Positions 1-9,611 of a stretch of 64,000 nt of DNA are shown piece after piece. The stretch covers positions 1-64,000 of the forward strand of contig NZ_AUCW01000004.1 in NCBI RefSeq assembly GCF_000429965.1. The letters are read 5' to 3'. This DNA is from Desulfogranum mediterraneum DSM 13871. GTDB taxonomy: Bacteria; Desulfobacterota; Desulfobulbia; Desulfobulbales; Desulfobulbaceae. The position numbers and the translations under genes are program-made. The notes beneath the pieces were generated by a model. It did not search any database and was not told the DNA's origin. It worked only from the letters and a program-made list of their open reading frames with translations. Every line of letters begins with the position of its first letter. The first letter of the stretch is position 1.

Positions 1-413
1 AGGACAGGTGAACACTTTAATATTATTCTTTGATAATCAACATGTTAATTGCACGGTCATGTGATATTTGTTGGTCGTTTGTCACGGATTAAGGAGGTAG
101 CCTCAAGTTGGGTCACCTGGATGGCGTCGAGGGCAGACGACATGGCAAAATATCTGCAATATATCAGGGGATGGAATCTTGACAGAGAAGAAGAGCAGCT
201 GACCGGGCAATCATCGTTTTTCCCTGTAAAACCACAGACCGCACAGAGGCAGGCAGGGAATCGAGCCGCATCGTGTCATTTTCACCTAACAGGGGGTATC
301 TGCCTGGCGTCCTGCACCTTGATTCCCGAGGGCCGGCACAGGCATAGATGCAGCCTCATGCCCCCTCAGCAAATGCAGGGGGATGCCTCACCCCATTGCC
401 CCGGGTATGCTGT
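1..413. other. Intergenic region, no gene recognised
   Basis: No reading frame here has a protein-like composition. The longest plus-strand frame (from 49) has no ribosome binding site and runs into the antisense of the kinase gene that ends at 414. No clear terminator for that kinase was seen. Confidence 0.5.
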
Positions 414-2378
414 TCATGGACGGTCAGCACAGCCCTTGGCAATGGAAACGTAAAAGATACTCCCCCGCTCCGACGCCGGTTGTGCCCAGACCCTGCCTCC
501 GTGTTGTTCGGAGATTTCCTTGACAATGGCCAGGCCCAGGCCTGAGCCTTCGATCCCCTTGACATCATCGTTGCGCTGAAATTCGTCAAAGATCTTCTGA
601 CTGTCTTCCCTTCCTATGCCTATGCCGTCGTCTCTCACAGAGATGATATGATGGAGGGGGGACTCCTCATAATTAACCGCAATCTCGCTCAGATCATCAC
701 CACCATATTTGAGGGCATTGTCGACTAGATTTCTGAACACCCTCAAGAGTGCAAGTCGATCGGCCTGTATCTCAGGCAAGACATCGGGCACGGTCCACTG
801 TATCGAGCGGATGCTGAGCCGAGCGGAAAATTCATCTTGAATTATTTGGAGCACACGCTCCAGCTTGACCTTCTCCCAAAAGAGAGAGACCTCCTTGGTG
901 GAGATATAGAGATTGATCTGTTCAACCAGGGCTATAATCTGCTCAGAGGACTTGAGAATCTGCTCACAGTAGGATGCTCCCTTGCTATCGAGCACGTCGC
1001 AGTACTGCTTATGGAGCAGGTTGGTCAGGCCGTGAACCCCTATGGCCGGGCTTTTAAGGTCATGGGATACTGAGTAGGCGAACAGTTTTATTTTTTCAGC
1101 ACTCCTGTGCAGGGCCTCTTCCATCTGCTTTTGCCTGCTGACATCCCGACCCACGCATTGAAATTCCTTAAGACGATTCTGGCTGTCAAAGATGAGGTGG
1201 TTGGTCCACTGCTGCCAACGAACGGCACCATTGGCTTGCACTGCCCGAAGCTCAAGGGTCCCTACAGGCTGGCCCGGGTTGAGCAAGGCAAGCTGCTCCC
1301 TGGCCTTTTCCCGGTCCTCTTCAAGCAGGAAGGGAAAGATGTTTGTGCCTATCACCTCCTCTGCCTGTCGGTTAAAATAACGACAGAAGGCCTCGTTGAC
1401 AAAGGTGATGGTCTGATCAGGCATGGAGCGAAAGATGAGCTCTGTCTGATCCTCGACAATGGCTCGATATCTGGCCTCACTCTCTCTCAAGGCCTGGATT
1501 GCACCTTTATAGGCGGTGATATCCCGAAAGACCCCTTGGTATCCCAGAATGTTGCCATCCTTGGTATACTTGAGCGTCGAGGTGAGCAGGCAATCCATCT
1601 CCTGGCCGTTTTTCTTGAGAAAGACCACCTCATAGTCCCGTATGGAACCCTCTCGCTCGATCTTCTCCTTGTACTCATCCCGTTTGCTTTGGTCAGCATA
1701 GAGTTGAGCAATGTTTTTGGTCATCAATTCGTTGCGGCTATAACCGAACAGATCCAACCCAGCCTGATTGATCTCGAGAAACTGACCCGAACGGGTGACG
1801 ACGGCAATGGCATCCCTGGAGTCCTCAAACAGGGTTCGATATTTCTCTTCATTGGCCAGAACGGTCTGTTCCGCCTTGTGCCGTTCTTTGATCTCAGCGC
1901 GTAATTCCCTGTTAGCCTGTTCAAGTTCAGCCGTGCGCTCCTGGACCCTGATCTCCAGCTCATCCCGCATCCTGCGCAGGTCCTCCTCGGTGCGCTTCCG
2001 CTCGATGGCATAGCGCGTCGCCCTTGCCAGGAGATGACGGCTGACATGCCCTTTGGCGAGATAGTCCTGGGCCCCCTCCTTCACCGCCCTGATGGCCAGG
2101 GTCTCATCATCGAGTCCGGTGAGGACGATGATGGGAATTTCCGGGGTCAGGTCATGAACCCTGGTAAAGGTTGTAAAGCCCTGACTATCGGGTAGGGACA
2201 GGTCCAGGAGGATGATGTCAATCTCCTCGCTGCCGAGAACGTCAACGCCTTTGGCGAGGGTGTCTTCACACCTCAGGTCAAAGGAACCGGGAAGGCATTC
2301 CGAAAAGAGCTCTTTGATCAGCCGGGCATCACCCGGGTTGTCCTCGATCAGGAGGACCTTAATAGATTCGGGATTCAT
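414..2378 (-). CDS. Hybrid receiver - PAS - PAS - histidine kinase
   Basis: A 654-residue soluble signalling protein. An N-terminal receiver (about 5-125, acidic pocket IEDN, phosphoacceptor Asp near 57 in [11 protein letters not shown]) is followed by a coiled coil (about 140-185), two PAS domains (about 185-430), a HisKA dimerisation helix with SVSHDLKS (His near 437) and a HATPase with N box (DNALKYGG), G1 (DDGIGIG) and G2 (GSGLGLAIV). No membrane segment is visible, so it is probably cytoplasmic. The start is placed at MNPESIK because this ATG overlaps the stop of the upstream receiver gene (ATGA, 2375-2378); the frame stays open further upstream but only inside that gene. Likely the third gene of an operon with 2830-4377 and 2375-2830. 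The input signal and output are unknown. Confidence 0.9.
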   Translation of the reverse strand: MNPESIKVLLIEDNPGDARLIKELFSECLPGSFDLRCEDTLAKGVDVLGSEEIDIILLDLSLPDSQGFTTFTRVHDLTPEIPIIVLTGLDDETLAIRAVKEGAQDYLAKGHVSRHLLARATRYAIERKRTEEDLRRMRDELEIRVQERTAELEQANRELRAEIKERHKAEQTVLANEEKYRTLFEDSRDAIAVVTRSGQFLEINQAGLDLFGYSRNELMTKNIAQLYADQSKRDEYKEKIEREGSIRDYEVVFLKKNGQEMDCLLTSTLKYTKDGNILGYQGVFRDITAYKGAIQALRESEARYRAIVEDQTELIFRSMPDQTITFVNEAFCRYFNRQAEEVIGTNIFPFLLEEDREKAREQLALLNPGQPVGTLELRAVQANGAVRWQQWTNHLIFDSQNRLKEFQCVGRDVSRQKQMEEALHRSAEKIKLFAYSVSHDLKSPAIGVHGLTNLLHKQYCDVLDSKGASYCEQILKSSEQIIALVEQINLYISTKEVSLFWEKVKLERVLQIIQDEFSARLSIRSIQWTVPDVLPEIQADRLALLRVFRNLVDNALKYGGDDLSEIAVNYEESPLHHIISVRDDGIGIGREDSQKIFDEFQRNDDVKGIEGSGLGLAIVKEISEQHGGRVWAQPASERGSIFYVSIAKGCADRP

Positions 2379-2830
2379 TCCTGTGCATCCCGCGGTAACT
2401 TCACAATGGTAAACCAGAAGTCTTCGATGGACTCCACCACGGATATAAACTGGTCCAGATCCACCGGCTTGGTGATGTAGCAATTTGCATGCAGGCTGTA
2501 GGCCTTGAGGATATCCTGCTCCGCCTTGGAGGTGGTAAGGACCACCACCGGGATGTGGGCCAAATCCGGGTCAGACTTAATCTCTGTCAGGACTTCGCGG
2601 CCATCTTTTTTAGGCAGGTTCAAGTCAAGCAGGATCAGGTCCGGGCGGATGGCATCACCATACTGTCCCTCTTTACGTAAAAAAGCCAGGGCCTCGACGC
2701 CATCGGCCACAACGTGGAGATTATTTTTAACCTTGCCTTCCTTAAGTCCTTCAACGGTCAAGCGGACATCTCCGGGATTGTCTTCGACCAGCAGGATTTC
2801 TACGGGTGTGCCTTGGTTCATTTGAAGCAT
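2375..2830 (-). CDS. Rcp1-type single-domain response regulator
   Basis: A 151-residue stand-alone receiver domain with VEDNPGD acidic pocket, phosphoacceptor Asp near 67 ([11 protein letters not shown]), the Thr switch (LTTSKAEQD) and conserved Lys ([10 protein letters not shown]). This is the Rcp1/CheY-like subtype usually paired with phytochrome-like PAS kinases. It has no output domain, so it should act by protein contact or phosphotransfer. Its ATG shares one base with the stop of the upstream kinase (TAATG at 2828-2832), and its stop overlaps the next gene (ATGA), so the three proteins are translationally coupled. A second ATG lies three codons downstream. Confidence 0.92.
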   Translation of the reverse strand: MLQMNQGTPVEILLVEDNPGDVRLTVEGLKEGKVKNNLHVVADGVEALAFLRKEGQYGDAIRPDLILLDLNLPKKDGREVLTEIKSDPDLAHIPVVVLTTSKAEQDILKAYSLHANCYITKPVDLDQFISVVESIEDFWFTIVKLPRDAQE

Positions 2831-4377
2831 TACTGATTTCCTTTGCTAGCTGGAATGGTAAAATAAAAGCTGGTCCCCTTTGCCAACTCAGATTCGGCCC
2901 AGATGGTACCGCCATGATATTCAACGATTTTCTTACAGATGGCCAAGCCTATGCCGGTGCCTGGATACACCCCCACGCCATGGAGACGTTGAAAGATGAT
3001 AAAGATGCGATCCGTGTATTGGGGATCAAAACCGATGCCGTTGTCGCTGAAGGTGAACAGCCATTCATCATCCTTCAACTCGGCCGAGATGTGGATATGG
3101 GGCGGATCCTCTCCGCGAAACTTAATGGCATTGCCGATGAGATTCTGGAAGAGCAGCCCCAAGAGGCTTTCACCGGCAAGCAGAGACGGAAGAGGATCGT
3201 GGCTGATGAAGGCCTGGTTCTCTTCAATGGCCGCGGCCAGGTTGCCCACAGCCCAGTCCAGAACCCTCTCGCAATCCGTGGACTCCATATCCCCGCCAAC
3301 CCTGCCGACGCGTGAATAGGCCAGCAGATCGTTGATCATGGTCTGCATCCGTTTGGCCCCATCCACGGCAAAGGCGATGAACTCATCTGCATCCTCATCG
3401 AGTCGGCCCTGATAACGGCGGGCCAGCAACTGCACGTAACTGGCTATCATCCTCAGGGGTTCCTGCATGTCGTGGGAGGCCACATAGGCGAATTGCTGTA
3501 ACTCCGCGTTGGAGCGTTCAAGTTCCCTGGCCTGCCTTGCCAGGGCCTCCTCTGCCTCTTTGCGCTTGCTGATATCGGTTATGATGCCGAAGCTGCCTCT
3601 GAACGCCCCCTGGTCATCGTAAATGGGCCTCGGAGACATGATCGTGGCAACCGCCCCTCCATCTTTTCTTGACCAGGAAATTTCGTAGGGTTCGTGACTG
3701 CCTTCCCGTCTCCTTATCCTCTGTTCCCTGAGGATACGTTCGTTCTCTTCATCCAGAAAATCGGTAGAGGGGTGGCCCAGAATATCCTCGCGGCCATATC
3801 CCCACATCTGACAGAGGCGCTCGTTGACATAGGTGATACATTCCTGTTCATTGCGGATCAACAGCCCCTCATTCATGGTTTCGACCAGGGTGCGATAGCG
3901 CTGCTCGCTCTCTTTCAAGGCTGCCTCGGCCTCCCTGGTTTCGGAAATGTCTTCAAAGAGCGCCACTGCCCCGAGAAACTTGCCCTGCTCTGAGGTGAGA
4001 CAGTTATAGATGGCCCTCAACTGGGTGACCTTGTTGCCTGTGGCAGAACGATACGCTCCCTCATAGGTGCCCATACGCCCATCGAGTGCTGTTCGTACAG
4101 CCGCCCGCATGGCAGGGTCTTGCGAGGAACTGACCATATTGAACCCAAGAACCTTTTCCCTGGAAGCACCCATGATCTCCAAAAAATGGTTGTTGCAATC
4201 CAAGATGATGCCGTCCTGATCGAAGTTGACGATTCCCAGCGGTGAATGGTTGAAAATCAGCCGGTACCTCTCTTCACTGTGCAACAGGGCCTCCTCGACA
4301 ACCTGCCGCCTGTGCTGTTCTTTTTCCAGCTGCTCAACTCTTTGCACCAATTCCTGGTATGTCGGTTTCTGAATCAT
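2830..4377 (-). CDS. PAS-PAS histidine kinase (phytochrome-type kinase module)
   Basis: A 515-residue sensor kinase without membrane segments. Short N-terminal coiled coil, PAS domain 1 (about 35-150, [14 protein letters not shown]), PAS domain 2 (about 160-285), then a Cph1-like HisKA with [12 protein letters not shown] (His near 300) and a HATPase with [17 protein letters not shown] and [17 protein letters not shown]. The kinase module is of the kind that phosphorylates Rcp1-like receivers, matching the next gene. The start at MIQKPTYQ has a good Shine-Dalgarno (AGGGGAAG) 5 bases upstream; the ATG 19 codons further up lacks one. First gene of the three-gene signalling operon. Confidence 0.9.
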   Translation of the reverse strand: MIQKPTYQELVQRVEQLEKEQHRRQVVEEALLHSEERYRLIFNHSPLGIVNFDQDGIILDCNNHFLEIMGASREKVLGFNMVSSSQDPAMRAAVRTALDGRMGTYEGAYRSATGNKVTQLRAIYNCLTSEQGKFLGAVALFEDISETREAEAALKESEQRYRTLVETMNEGLLIRNEQECITYVNERLCQMWGYGREDILGHPSTDFLDEENERILREQRIRRREGSHEPYEISWSRKDGGAVATIMSPRPIYDDQGAFRGSFGIITDISKRKEAEEALARQARELERSNAELQQFAYVASHDMQEPLRMIASYVQLLARRYQGRLDEDADEFIAFAVDGAKRMQTMINDLLAYSRVGRVGGDMESTDCERVLDWAVGNLAAAIEENQAFISHDPLPSLLAGESLLGLLFQNLIGNAIKFRGEDPPHIHISAELKDDEWLFTFSDNGIGFDPQYTDRIFIIFQRLHGVGVYPGTGIGLAICKKIVEYHGGTIWAESELAKGTSFYFTIPASKGNQ

Positions 4378-5116
4378 CCAAACTTCCCCTGATGAGGCCA
4401 TAGAAAATAAGCTTATACAAACAATTCGGAACAACCATCTCTGCCTGCAGCAGCCTCGCTAAAGCAGCCGAGGTTTTTAGGCAAAAAAACTTGTCGGCCG
4501 ACACTGTACCACTTTTGCTGAGAATTGAAATACTGCTTGGCTGGAAAAGACTGCAGACACCACTCAGTGATCCTTTTGGCCAACACAAAATCAACAATTA
4601 GCCAGGCAAACATCGGCAACATCCTGGAATAAAGATCCTGACCGTCGCAAAATCGGTACAAACCGGTAGAAACAGCCGATCTCATTTTCAACAAGGCCAC
4701 ATCTTTGCCGTCAAGGCGCTCTCTATTCAGAACTTTTAGAACGACAGGCAATGAAAAACAGTGCCAGGTGGTCGGGACAGGCGATACAAACTGTGTGGCA
4801 CTGTGCTGTTGCAGAAACCTCCCACAGACAGAAACGAGAGAGGATCTCTTCCAGATCAACCTTGAAGAACGAACCTGTTTACCAGGAACGGTTGAAGGAA
4901 AGTGTAGTTTCCCAGGGTAGTAGTGAGGGCTGAGTCCCCCTGAATACCACCATGCCTCATGGGTGGAGCCAAAACGAACAGAAAGGAAGGAACCACGGGA
5001 TCAGGGCGTTGGGAGATTCGGATAGCCCCGTTTTTGTATTGGGGGGAAACGGTGGCCGCTGGACTTCAGGACCAAGGGCTTTTTTTTTTGTGGGGGGGGA
5101 GAACTCAGGGAAGGAA
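4378..5116. other. Long intergenic region between kinase operon and GntR gene
   Basis: About 740 bases without a convincing gene. Minus-strand frames at 4413-4859 give Cys/Trp-rich, unbalanced translations without a ribosome binding site. Features visible are an 8-bp inverted repeat CAGTGCCA / TGGCACTG (about 4758-4804) and adjoining homopolymers, ten T (5080-5089) and eight G (5092-5099), just beyond the GntR stop. Confidence 0.5.
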
Positions 5117-5782
5117 TCACTGTTCCCCGGAGATAATGAGGAAGGAGTCGGGCGGGTCAAATTCCCAGTGGATGTCGCGCAGGTAATCCGCCGCCTCTAT
5201 GGCCCTGCGCTGTTCGATCAGGTCGATCAACTCCTTGTGTTGGTGGAGGTTGAGGGTGTTCCAGCGGAGGCCGTAGTTGCGCCGGGGGAAGTCGTAGAGC
5301 TGCATCTTCAGATTTCTGACATACCTCCGCATCCTGAGGTTGTCAGAGAGGCTCAGAAAAACATCGTGAAACCGGACATTCCCCTGGTTGTGTAAAATGA
5401 TATCATCCTGGGCCAGGGCTGCCTCGATCTCCAGGTTCAACCGCTTCATCTCTCTGATCTCTTCCGCACCCATCCTGTCAAACACAGAGAGCAGGACCCT
5501 GGACTCTATTCCGCCTAAGATCTCATAGATATCCTGTACATCTTCCATGGTGAGCAGGTTGATCTTCACCCCTCGCTGGGGCTGGATCGTCACAAAACCC
5601 TGCTCCTGAAGCAGCAGCAGGGCCTCACGTAAGGGGGTCCGGCTGACGCCCAGTTCTTTAATCAGGGTGTTGACACTGATGGAAGCCCCTGGCTCCAATG
5701 CGCCGACCCGCATCTGTTTTTCCAGGTAATCATATACCTGCACCCTGAGAAGGTGATTCCCGGGTCGAGATTCGTTGAGCAT
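5117..5782 (-). CDS. GntR family regulator, FCD type
   Basis: A 221-residue transcription regulator with an N-terminal winged helix (about 10-75; ISVNTLIKELGVSRTPLREAL is the recognition region) and an all-helical FCD ligand domain (about 85-215) with a metal-binding type Asp/His pattern (NVRFHDVFL, HQHKELIDLI). FCD regulators normally sense the organic acid handled by adjacent genes. Strong Shine-Dalgarno AAGGAAAGG precedes the ATG. It is the last gene of the minus-strand locus that holds the semialdehyde dehydrogenase and a TRAP transporter, so it is the likely regulator of the palindromes at 8147-8162 and 11991-12006. That link is inference. Confidence 0.9.
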   Translation of the reverse strand: MLNESRPGNHLLRVQVYDYLEKQMRVGALEPGASISVNTLIKELGVSRTPLREALLLLQEQGFVTIQPQRGVKINLLTMEDVQDIYEILGGIESRVLLSVFDRMGAEEIREMKRLNLEIEAALAQDDIILHNQGNVRFHDVFLSLSDNLRMRRYVRNLKMQLYDFPRRNYGLRWNTLNLHQHKELIDLIEQRRAIEAADYLRDIHWEFDPPDSFLIISGEQ

Positions 5783-5926
5783 GTACCTTTCCTTGAAATG
5801 GTCGTGGCTGCCGGTGATGAAGGCTGCGGTGAAGGTGGCGCGGCTGTTTGCCCCCCTGGGAGAGAGGGTTGAGCGAAAGACCGGCTCCAGGGGGGCCAGG
5901 GTGGAGGCCTCCCCTGGAGTGGATTA

Positions 5927-6205
5927 CTATTTCTGGTTCACCAGAAATTCACCGATATAGCCGACCTTGGCTCCACCCTCGATGGCGTCGAAGATAAGCT
6001 GTGCATCCGGGGCCTTGAAACCGCTGCACAGTTCGATCAGGGTCACTCCCTGTTGAACCAGCTGCCTGGCTGCCTCGCAGGCCTCTTCCACCGAACCGAC
6101 GCCGATGATGTTGGACTTGAAGGCATCTGACTCCAGGGTGGCCCCTTTCTCACCGAGGGCATAACCCGGAGCCTTGATGATATATCCGTATTGAAATTGC
6201 GCCAT
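5927..6205 (-). CDS. Small conserved protein, DUF6506-like
   Basis: A 92-residue protein with the pattern VEEACEAARQLVQQGVTLIE followed by LCSGF, which resembles the small DUF6506 family (recognised from memory). The predicted fold alternates strands and helices. The start at MAQFQYG has an excellent Shine-Dalgarno (AGGAGG then AAGGA); an upstream in-frame ATG nine codons earlier is less likely. It sits between the semialdehyde dehydrogenase and the GntR regulator in the same orientation, so it probably belongs to the same pathway, but no reaction can be assigned. No membrane segment or signal peptide. Confidence 0.75.
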   Translation of the reverse strand: MAQFQYGYIIKAPGYALGEKGATLESDAFKSNIIGVGSVEEACEAARQLVQQGVTLIELCSGFKAPDAQLIFDAIEGGAKVGYIGEFLVNQK

Positions 6206-6363
6206 TTTTCCTTCCTCCTGACCGGCATCCACTCCAGGGCGTATGCCGGTCGTCTGTTCATGCGCATCCCGGCTTGGCCACCGGATCTGCGCATGGATAA
6301 TAGTGATGATATCGGTTGGAGTTCAACCATGGTGAAGGCCGCTGATGGAATCCACTGCCGGCC

Positions 6364-6406
6364 CCAGTAAGGAGCCGGCTGATCCTGTCGAACTGCTCCT
6401 TACTGG
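6364..6406 (-). repeat. Intercistronic stem-loop at the end of the dehydrogenase gene
   Basis: Twelve-base perfect inverted repeat CCAGTAAGGAGC / GCTCCTTACTGG separated by 19 bases. It overlaps the TAA stop of the dehydrogenase gene (6400-6402). On the minus strand it is not followed by a U tract, so it looks more like an mRNA processing or stabilising hairpin than a terminator. Confidence 0.6.
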
Positions 6407-7938
6407 GCGACGCAGCTTCTCACGGATTTATCGCTGTCGGTGCGTTCGCCCTCTTCATTAACCCCTGCAGGGGGCGCATAACGGATGGTGGCCACCTTGT
6501 TCTGGGTGAAGAAATCGATCCCGTCCTTGCCCTGTACCTTGTCGGTACCGAGGTGGGAGTCCTTGATCCCGCCAAAGGGGAGGTAGGGATGGGGTGCACA
6601 GACACCGACATTCACGCCCACCATTCCCACATCGGCCTCGGCGATGAACTTCTCGGTATAGTACTGGTTCTGGGTAAAGATGCAGGCGCCATTGCCGAAC
6701 TTCTGCTGCCTGATCAGCTGGAGCACATCATCGAGGTCCTTGATTTTCATGATCGCTGCCACTGGTCCGAAGATCTCTTCCTGGGCAATCCGGCGACAGG
6801 GGGTGACATCGGTGAATACCGTGGGCCCGACAAAGTAACCATCCTTGTTTTTCTCCGGCATTTCTGGATTACGGCCATCCAGGGCCAGGGTGGAGCCCTG
6901 CTCGATGCCGATCTCGATGTAGTTCTCGATATTTTCCTTGGCCTTGGCAGAGATCACCGGTCCCATATAGACATCCGGGTCCATGGCATCACCCACGCTG
7001 ACCTTCTTGGAGGCCTCGATGACCCGCTCGACCAGTTCGTCATAGATTTCAGGAACTGCGGCAACCACGGAGCCAGCCAGGCAGCGCTGACCCGCGGAGC
7101 CGTAGCAGGAGTGGATGAAGTTGTCGATAAAGACGTCCCAGTTGACGTCTTCCATGGCCACCAGAAAATTCTTGGCACCGCCCAGGAGCATGGAACGTTT
7201 CCCGCCACGGCCGCAGGCCTCTGCCATCTTCTTGGCCGTGTTGGTGGAACCGACCAGGCAGACACCGCTGATCTTGTCGTTCTCGTACCAGGTTCCGGGG
7301 ATGGAACGGTTGCCGTGAACGATGTTGACCACCCCCTTGGGCAGGCCGATCTCCTGGAAGATGGTACCCATCTCCTGCATGAAGAGCGGCGACTGGGTGG
7401 AGGGTTTGTAGATGAAGGTGTTACCGACGCCGATGGCGTAGGGGATGAACCAGCCAAAGACCAGGGCCGGGAAGTTGAAGGGGGCCACCCCGCCGAAGAC
7501 ACCCAGGGCCTGTTTGACCACCCGGCCATTGATATTCTTGGCAATACCGTCCAGGGTCTCTCCCTGGATCAGGGTGGGGATGGAGCAGGCCGCCTCGATG
7601 ATCTCGATCACCCTTCTCACCTCTCCCCTGGCCTCGCTGATGTGTTTGGCCTGGTCAAGGGCAATGGACACCGCGAGCTGTTCTTCCTTATTTACCATGG
7701 CCTGGCGCATATCAAAGAGGAAGCCGACCCGTTTGCTCACAGACAGCTTGCGCCAGGAAGCATAGGCCCCATGGGCAGAGTCAACGGCTGCCAGGGAGGT
7801 CTTTTCCGAGGTCATGGGCACCTCGCCGATCACAGCCCCGGTGGAGGGATTGTAGAGGGGCGTATACTCGACTCCTGTCTCTTCGACCCACTCGCCGTGG
7901 ATAAAGTTTTTTACCCTGATAATGTCCTGATTACTCAT
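6400..7938 (-). CDS. mmsA: CoA-acylating (methyl)malonate-semialdehyde dehydrogenase family protein
   Basis: A 512-residue aldehyde dehydrogenase. The catalytic Cys lies in GSAGQRCLAGS (near 285). The general-base Glu of ordinary aldehyde dehydrogenases is replaced by Gly-Ala (LLGGAKN), and the active site carries APFNFP, both hallmarks of the methylmalonate-semialdehyde dehydrogenase (MmsA/IolA) subfamily. That subfamily oxidises malonate or methylmalonate semialdehyde with NAD+ and CoA to acetyl- or propionyl-CoA and CO2. Start supported by AAGGAG ten bases upstream. It follows the TRAP transporter genes on the same strand, with its own promoter and palindrome at 8147-8177, so the imported substrate is probably degraded through a 3-oxo acid semialdehyde. 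The exact substrate is not determinable from sequence. Confidence 0.88.
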   Translation of the reverse strand: MSNQDIIRVKNFIHGEWVEETGVEYTPLYNPSTGAVIGEVPMTSEKTSLAAVDSAHGAYASWRKLSVSKRVGFLFDMRQAMVNKEEQLAVSIALDQAKHISEARGEVRRVIEIIEAACSIPTLIQGETLDGIAKNINGRVVKQALGVFGGVAPFNFPALVFGWFIPYAIGVGNTFIYKPSTQSPLFMQEMGTIFQEIGLPKGVVNIVHGNRSIPGTWYENDKISGVCLVGSTNTAKKMAEACGRGGKRSMLLGGAKNFLVAMEDVNWDVFIDNFIHSCYGSAGQRCLAGSVVAAVPEIYDELVERVIEASKKVSVGDAMDPDVYMGPVISAKAKENIENYIEIGIEQGSTLALDGRNPEMPEKNKDGYFVGPTVFTDVTPCRRIAQEEIFGPVAAIMKIKDLDDVLQLIRQQKFGNGACIFTQNQYYTEKFIAEADVGMVGVNVGVCAPHPYLPFGGIKDSHLGTDKVQGKDGIDFFTQNKVATIRYAPPAGVNEEGERTDSDKSVRSCVAQ

Positions 7939-8146
7939 GATGCTCTACTCCTTGTCCATATTTATATTGATACTGCGGCCCGACCCCTGGCTCCACTTAG
8001 ATTTGGCCCCAGGGATCGGGCTTCATTCATCTGCAAACATGCATCTGCCGGCCCTCCAGGCAATGCTCAGCTGCTGAGTCCCTTGCCAGGGAAGGCATGA
8101 GCCCGGGCTGACTGCTCACTGCCCGTGCTTTACTCAAGTACTAGGA

Positions 8147-8177
8147 TACTAATATATTAGTAGAGGTGAACTGTCAA
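8147..8177 (-). promoter_or_regulatory. Promoter and palindromic operator for the dehydrogenase gene
   Basis: A 16-base perfect palindrome TACTAATATATTAGTA (8147-8162) lies beside a minus-strand -35 box TTGACA (8177-8172). With a 17-base spacer the -10 would be TATTAG (8154-8149), inside the palindrome, so a bound protein would block RNA polymerase. The start codon is about 210 bases downstream. A 13-of-16 match is at 11991-12006 upstream of dctM. The FCD regulator at 5117-5782 is the obvious candidate ligand-controlled repressor (inference). Confidence 0.6.
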
Positions 8178-8328
8178 GCCTTTTTCCCCTGGCCTCTCTT
8201 TTTTCCAGGCTCATCGATGACAGATAACCACACTACTATAGCAGCTTACACCACTGAACCTTTGCTCCGAATCCACTACCGGCTGCTCAACCGGAAACTG
8301 GAAAACCTCCATGGCATGCCCTGCAAAC

Positions 8329-8378
8329 AACAAAGGCGCGCCCTCCCCCCTGCTTCAGAGAAAAGACGCGCCTTAAGC
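8329..8378 (-). terminator. Possible terminator after dctP
   Basis: Inverted repeat GGCGCG / CGCGCC (near 8335 and 8367) with a long loop, followed on the minus strand by a T-rich stretch (TTTGTTGTTTG). It lies just beyond the dctP stop at 8415. The long loop makes it weak. Confidence 0.35.
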
Positions 8379-8414
8379 TGCAGGTCAGGATGCCCGCCGT
8401 AGCATGGAGTTATG

Positions 8415-9467
8415 CTACATCTGGCCGAGATCCTTCATGAACTCTTTCCAGAGGGCAACGCCTTTGGCGCAGCCTTCGGATTTCTTGGCAACCTTGGGCC
8501 AGACCTCTTTGATGGACTTTTCCCGGATGCGCTTCACCTCGGCCTCGGGAAGGTGAATGACTTCGCCGCCCGCCTCTTTCAACACCTCCAGGGCATGGTT
8601 GACGCCCTGGGCATGGAGACGGCTGGTTTCAAAGTAGGTGGACTCAAAGACTTCGTTGATCCGATCACGCTGCCACTGGTTCAGACCATTCCACTGATCC
8701 AGGTTGATGAAGATCTCCTGATGCTGGGAGGGACACCAGCCTGGCATGATCGCATACTTAACCACCTCATGGAAGGCCATGTCATCGATTCCGCCGGTAT
8801 CAAAGTAGGTGCCGTCGATGGTACCAAGTTTGATGGCGGTGTAGATGTCGCCTGCATTCAGAGATACCGGAGAGCCACCCATGGCCTCATGGAACAGGGC
8901 CTGGGGGCCGCCGGCCCGCATCTTCTTCCCCTTGAAGTCTTCCATCTTGTTGACAGGGTAGTTGGTGAAGGCGGCATTGGGGCCCTGGCTGGTCCAACCT
9001 GCCCAGTGCAGGTTGCGCTCATGGGCAGCCTTCTGGATGATATCCCCGATCCGATATTTGGGATCACCAAACATGGCGACCCAGGCATCACGGTAGTTAT
9101 CGGCACCCATGGCCATCCCAAAGGCCAGCATGCCTTCCGGCATATCTCCGCCATAGACGGTGGCCCAGCCTGCATAGCCGTCAATCATGCCTGCTGCGGT
9201 TGCAGAAAAGGCTTCAGAACCGGCGGTGATGGCTCCGGCCGGCTCCAGCTTTATTTTAACCGTTCCCTTGGTGGCCTTCTCCACCGCCTTTACCCAGGGC
9301 ACCAGGCCACTGCCCCAACCGGCATCGGAGGAGTCAAAACAGGGTTGAAAAACCCACTTGGTGACCTTCTTGGGAGGACCATACTCCCCTTTTGCAGTTG
9401 CTAAAGTCGGCACCAGCAGGCTGACGGCAAACAGCGCGGCAATCAATCGACTCGAATACGTTCTCAT
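8415..9467 (-). CDS. dctP: TRAP transporter substrate-binding protein (DctP family)
   Basis: A 350-residue periplasmic binding protein with a signal peptide (MRTYSSRLIAALFAVSLLVP, cleavage near ATA-KG). The body shows the DctP-type pattern, including a KMEDFKGKKMRAGG segment and a following TAIKLGTIDGT region that lines the ligand site. It delivers its ligand to DctQM. Shine-Dalgarno AAAGGGAG precedes the ATG. It lies downstream of dctM and dctQ on the minus strand, with a stem-loop in the 144-base gap to dctQ that may set a different expression level. The residues do not tell the ligand; the neighbouring dehydrogenase suggests an organic acid or amino/sulfonic acid giving a semialdehyde. Confidence 0.9.
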   Translation of the reverse strand: MRTYSSRLIAALFAVSLLVPTLATAKGEYGPPKKVTKWVFQPCFDSSDAGWGSGLVPWVKAVEKATKGTVKIKLEPAGAITAGSEAFSATAAGMIDGYAGWATVYGGDMPEGMLAFGMAMGADNYRDAWVAMFGDPKYRIGDIIQKAAHERNLHWAGWTSQGPNAAFTNYPVNKMEDFKGKKMRAGGPQALFHEAMGGSPVSLNAGDIYTAIKLGTIDGTYFDTGGIDDMAFHEVVKYAIMPGWCPSQHQEIFINLDQWNGLNQWQRDRINEVFESTYFETSRLHAQGVNHALEVLKEAGGEVIHLPEAEVKRIREKSIKEVWPKVAKKSEGCAKGVALWKEFMKDLGQM

Positions 9468-9555
9468 TGCGTTCTCCCTTTGTCTCTCTTTGGTTTACGG
9501 TGGATGGCGGCAACCAGGTGGCTGGTTGCACAGCCAACCGCTTTCTCCTACCATC

Positions 9556-9581
9556 TAGATGATGCCAGATTGCAGCATCTA
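9556..9581 (-). repeat. Stem-loop between dctQ and dctP
   Basis: Imperfect inverted repeat: TAGATG, one mismatch, TGC, six-base loop, GCA, mismatch, CATCTA. No U tract follows. It could be a processing or stability hairpin raising dctP over dctMQ mRNA. AT-rich alternating sequence at 9587-9603 follows. Confidence 0.4.
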
Positions 9582-9611
9582 AAAGTCATATATTCTATAT
9601 ACGTAGTTCCT

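Noticed and set aside
4796-4814. TGGCAC...TTGCA resembling a sigma-54 promoter
   Set aside because: Spacing between the two elements is seven bases instead of five, and no downstream gene in that direction is present.
4413-4859. 148-codon minus-strand frame upstream of the kinase operon
   Set aside because: Composition unlike a protein (many Cys, Trp, Phe in clusters) and no Shine-Dalgarno.
5080-5099. Terminator suggested by ten T followed by eight G
   Set aside because: No stem precedes the T run in either direction; only homopolymer tracts are seen.
6553-8100. Long plus-strand open frame opposite the semialdehyde dehydrogenase gene
   Set aside because: It runs antisense to a clear enzyme gene, is rich in Gly, His and Asp as expected for the mirror of GC-rich codons, and has no ribosome binding site.
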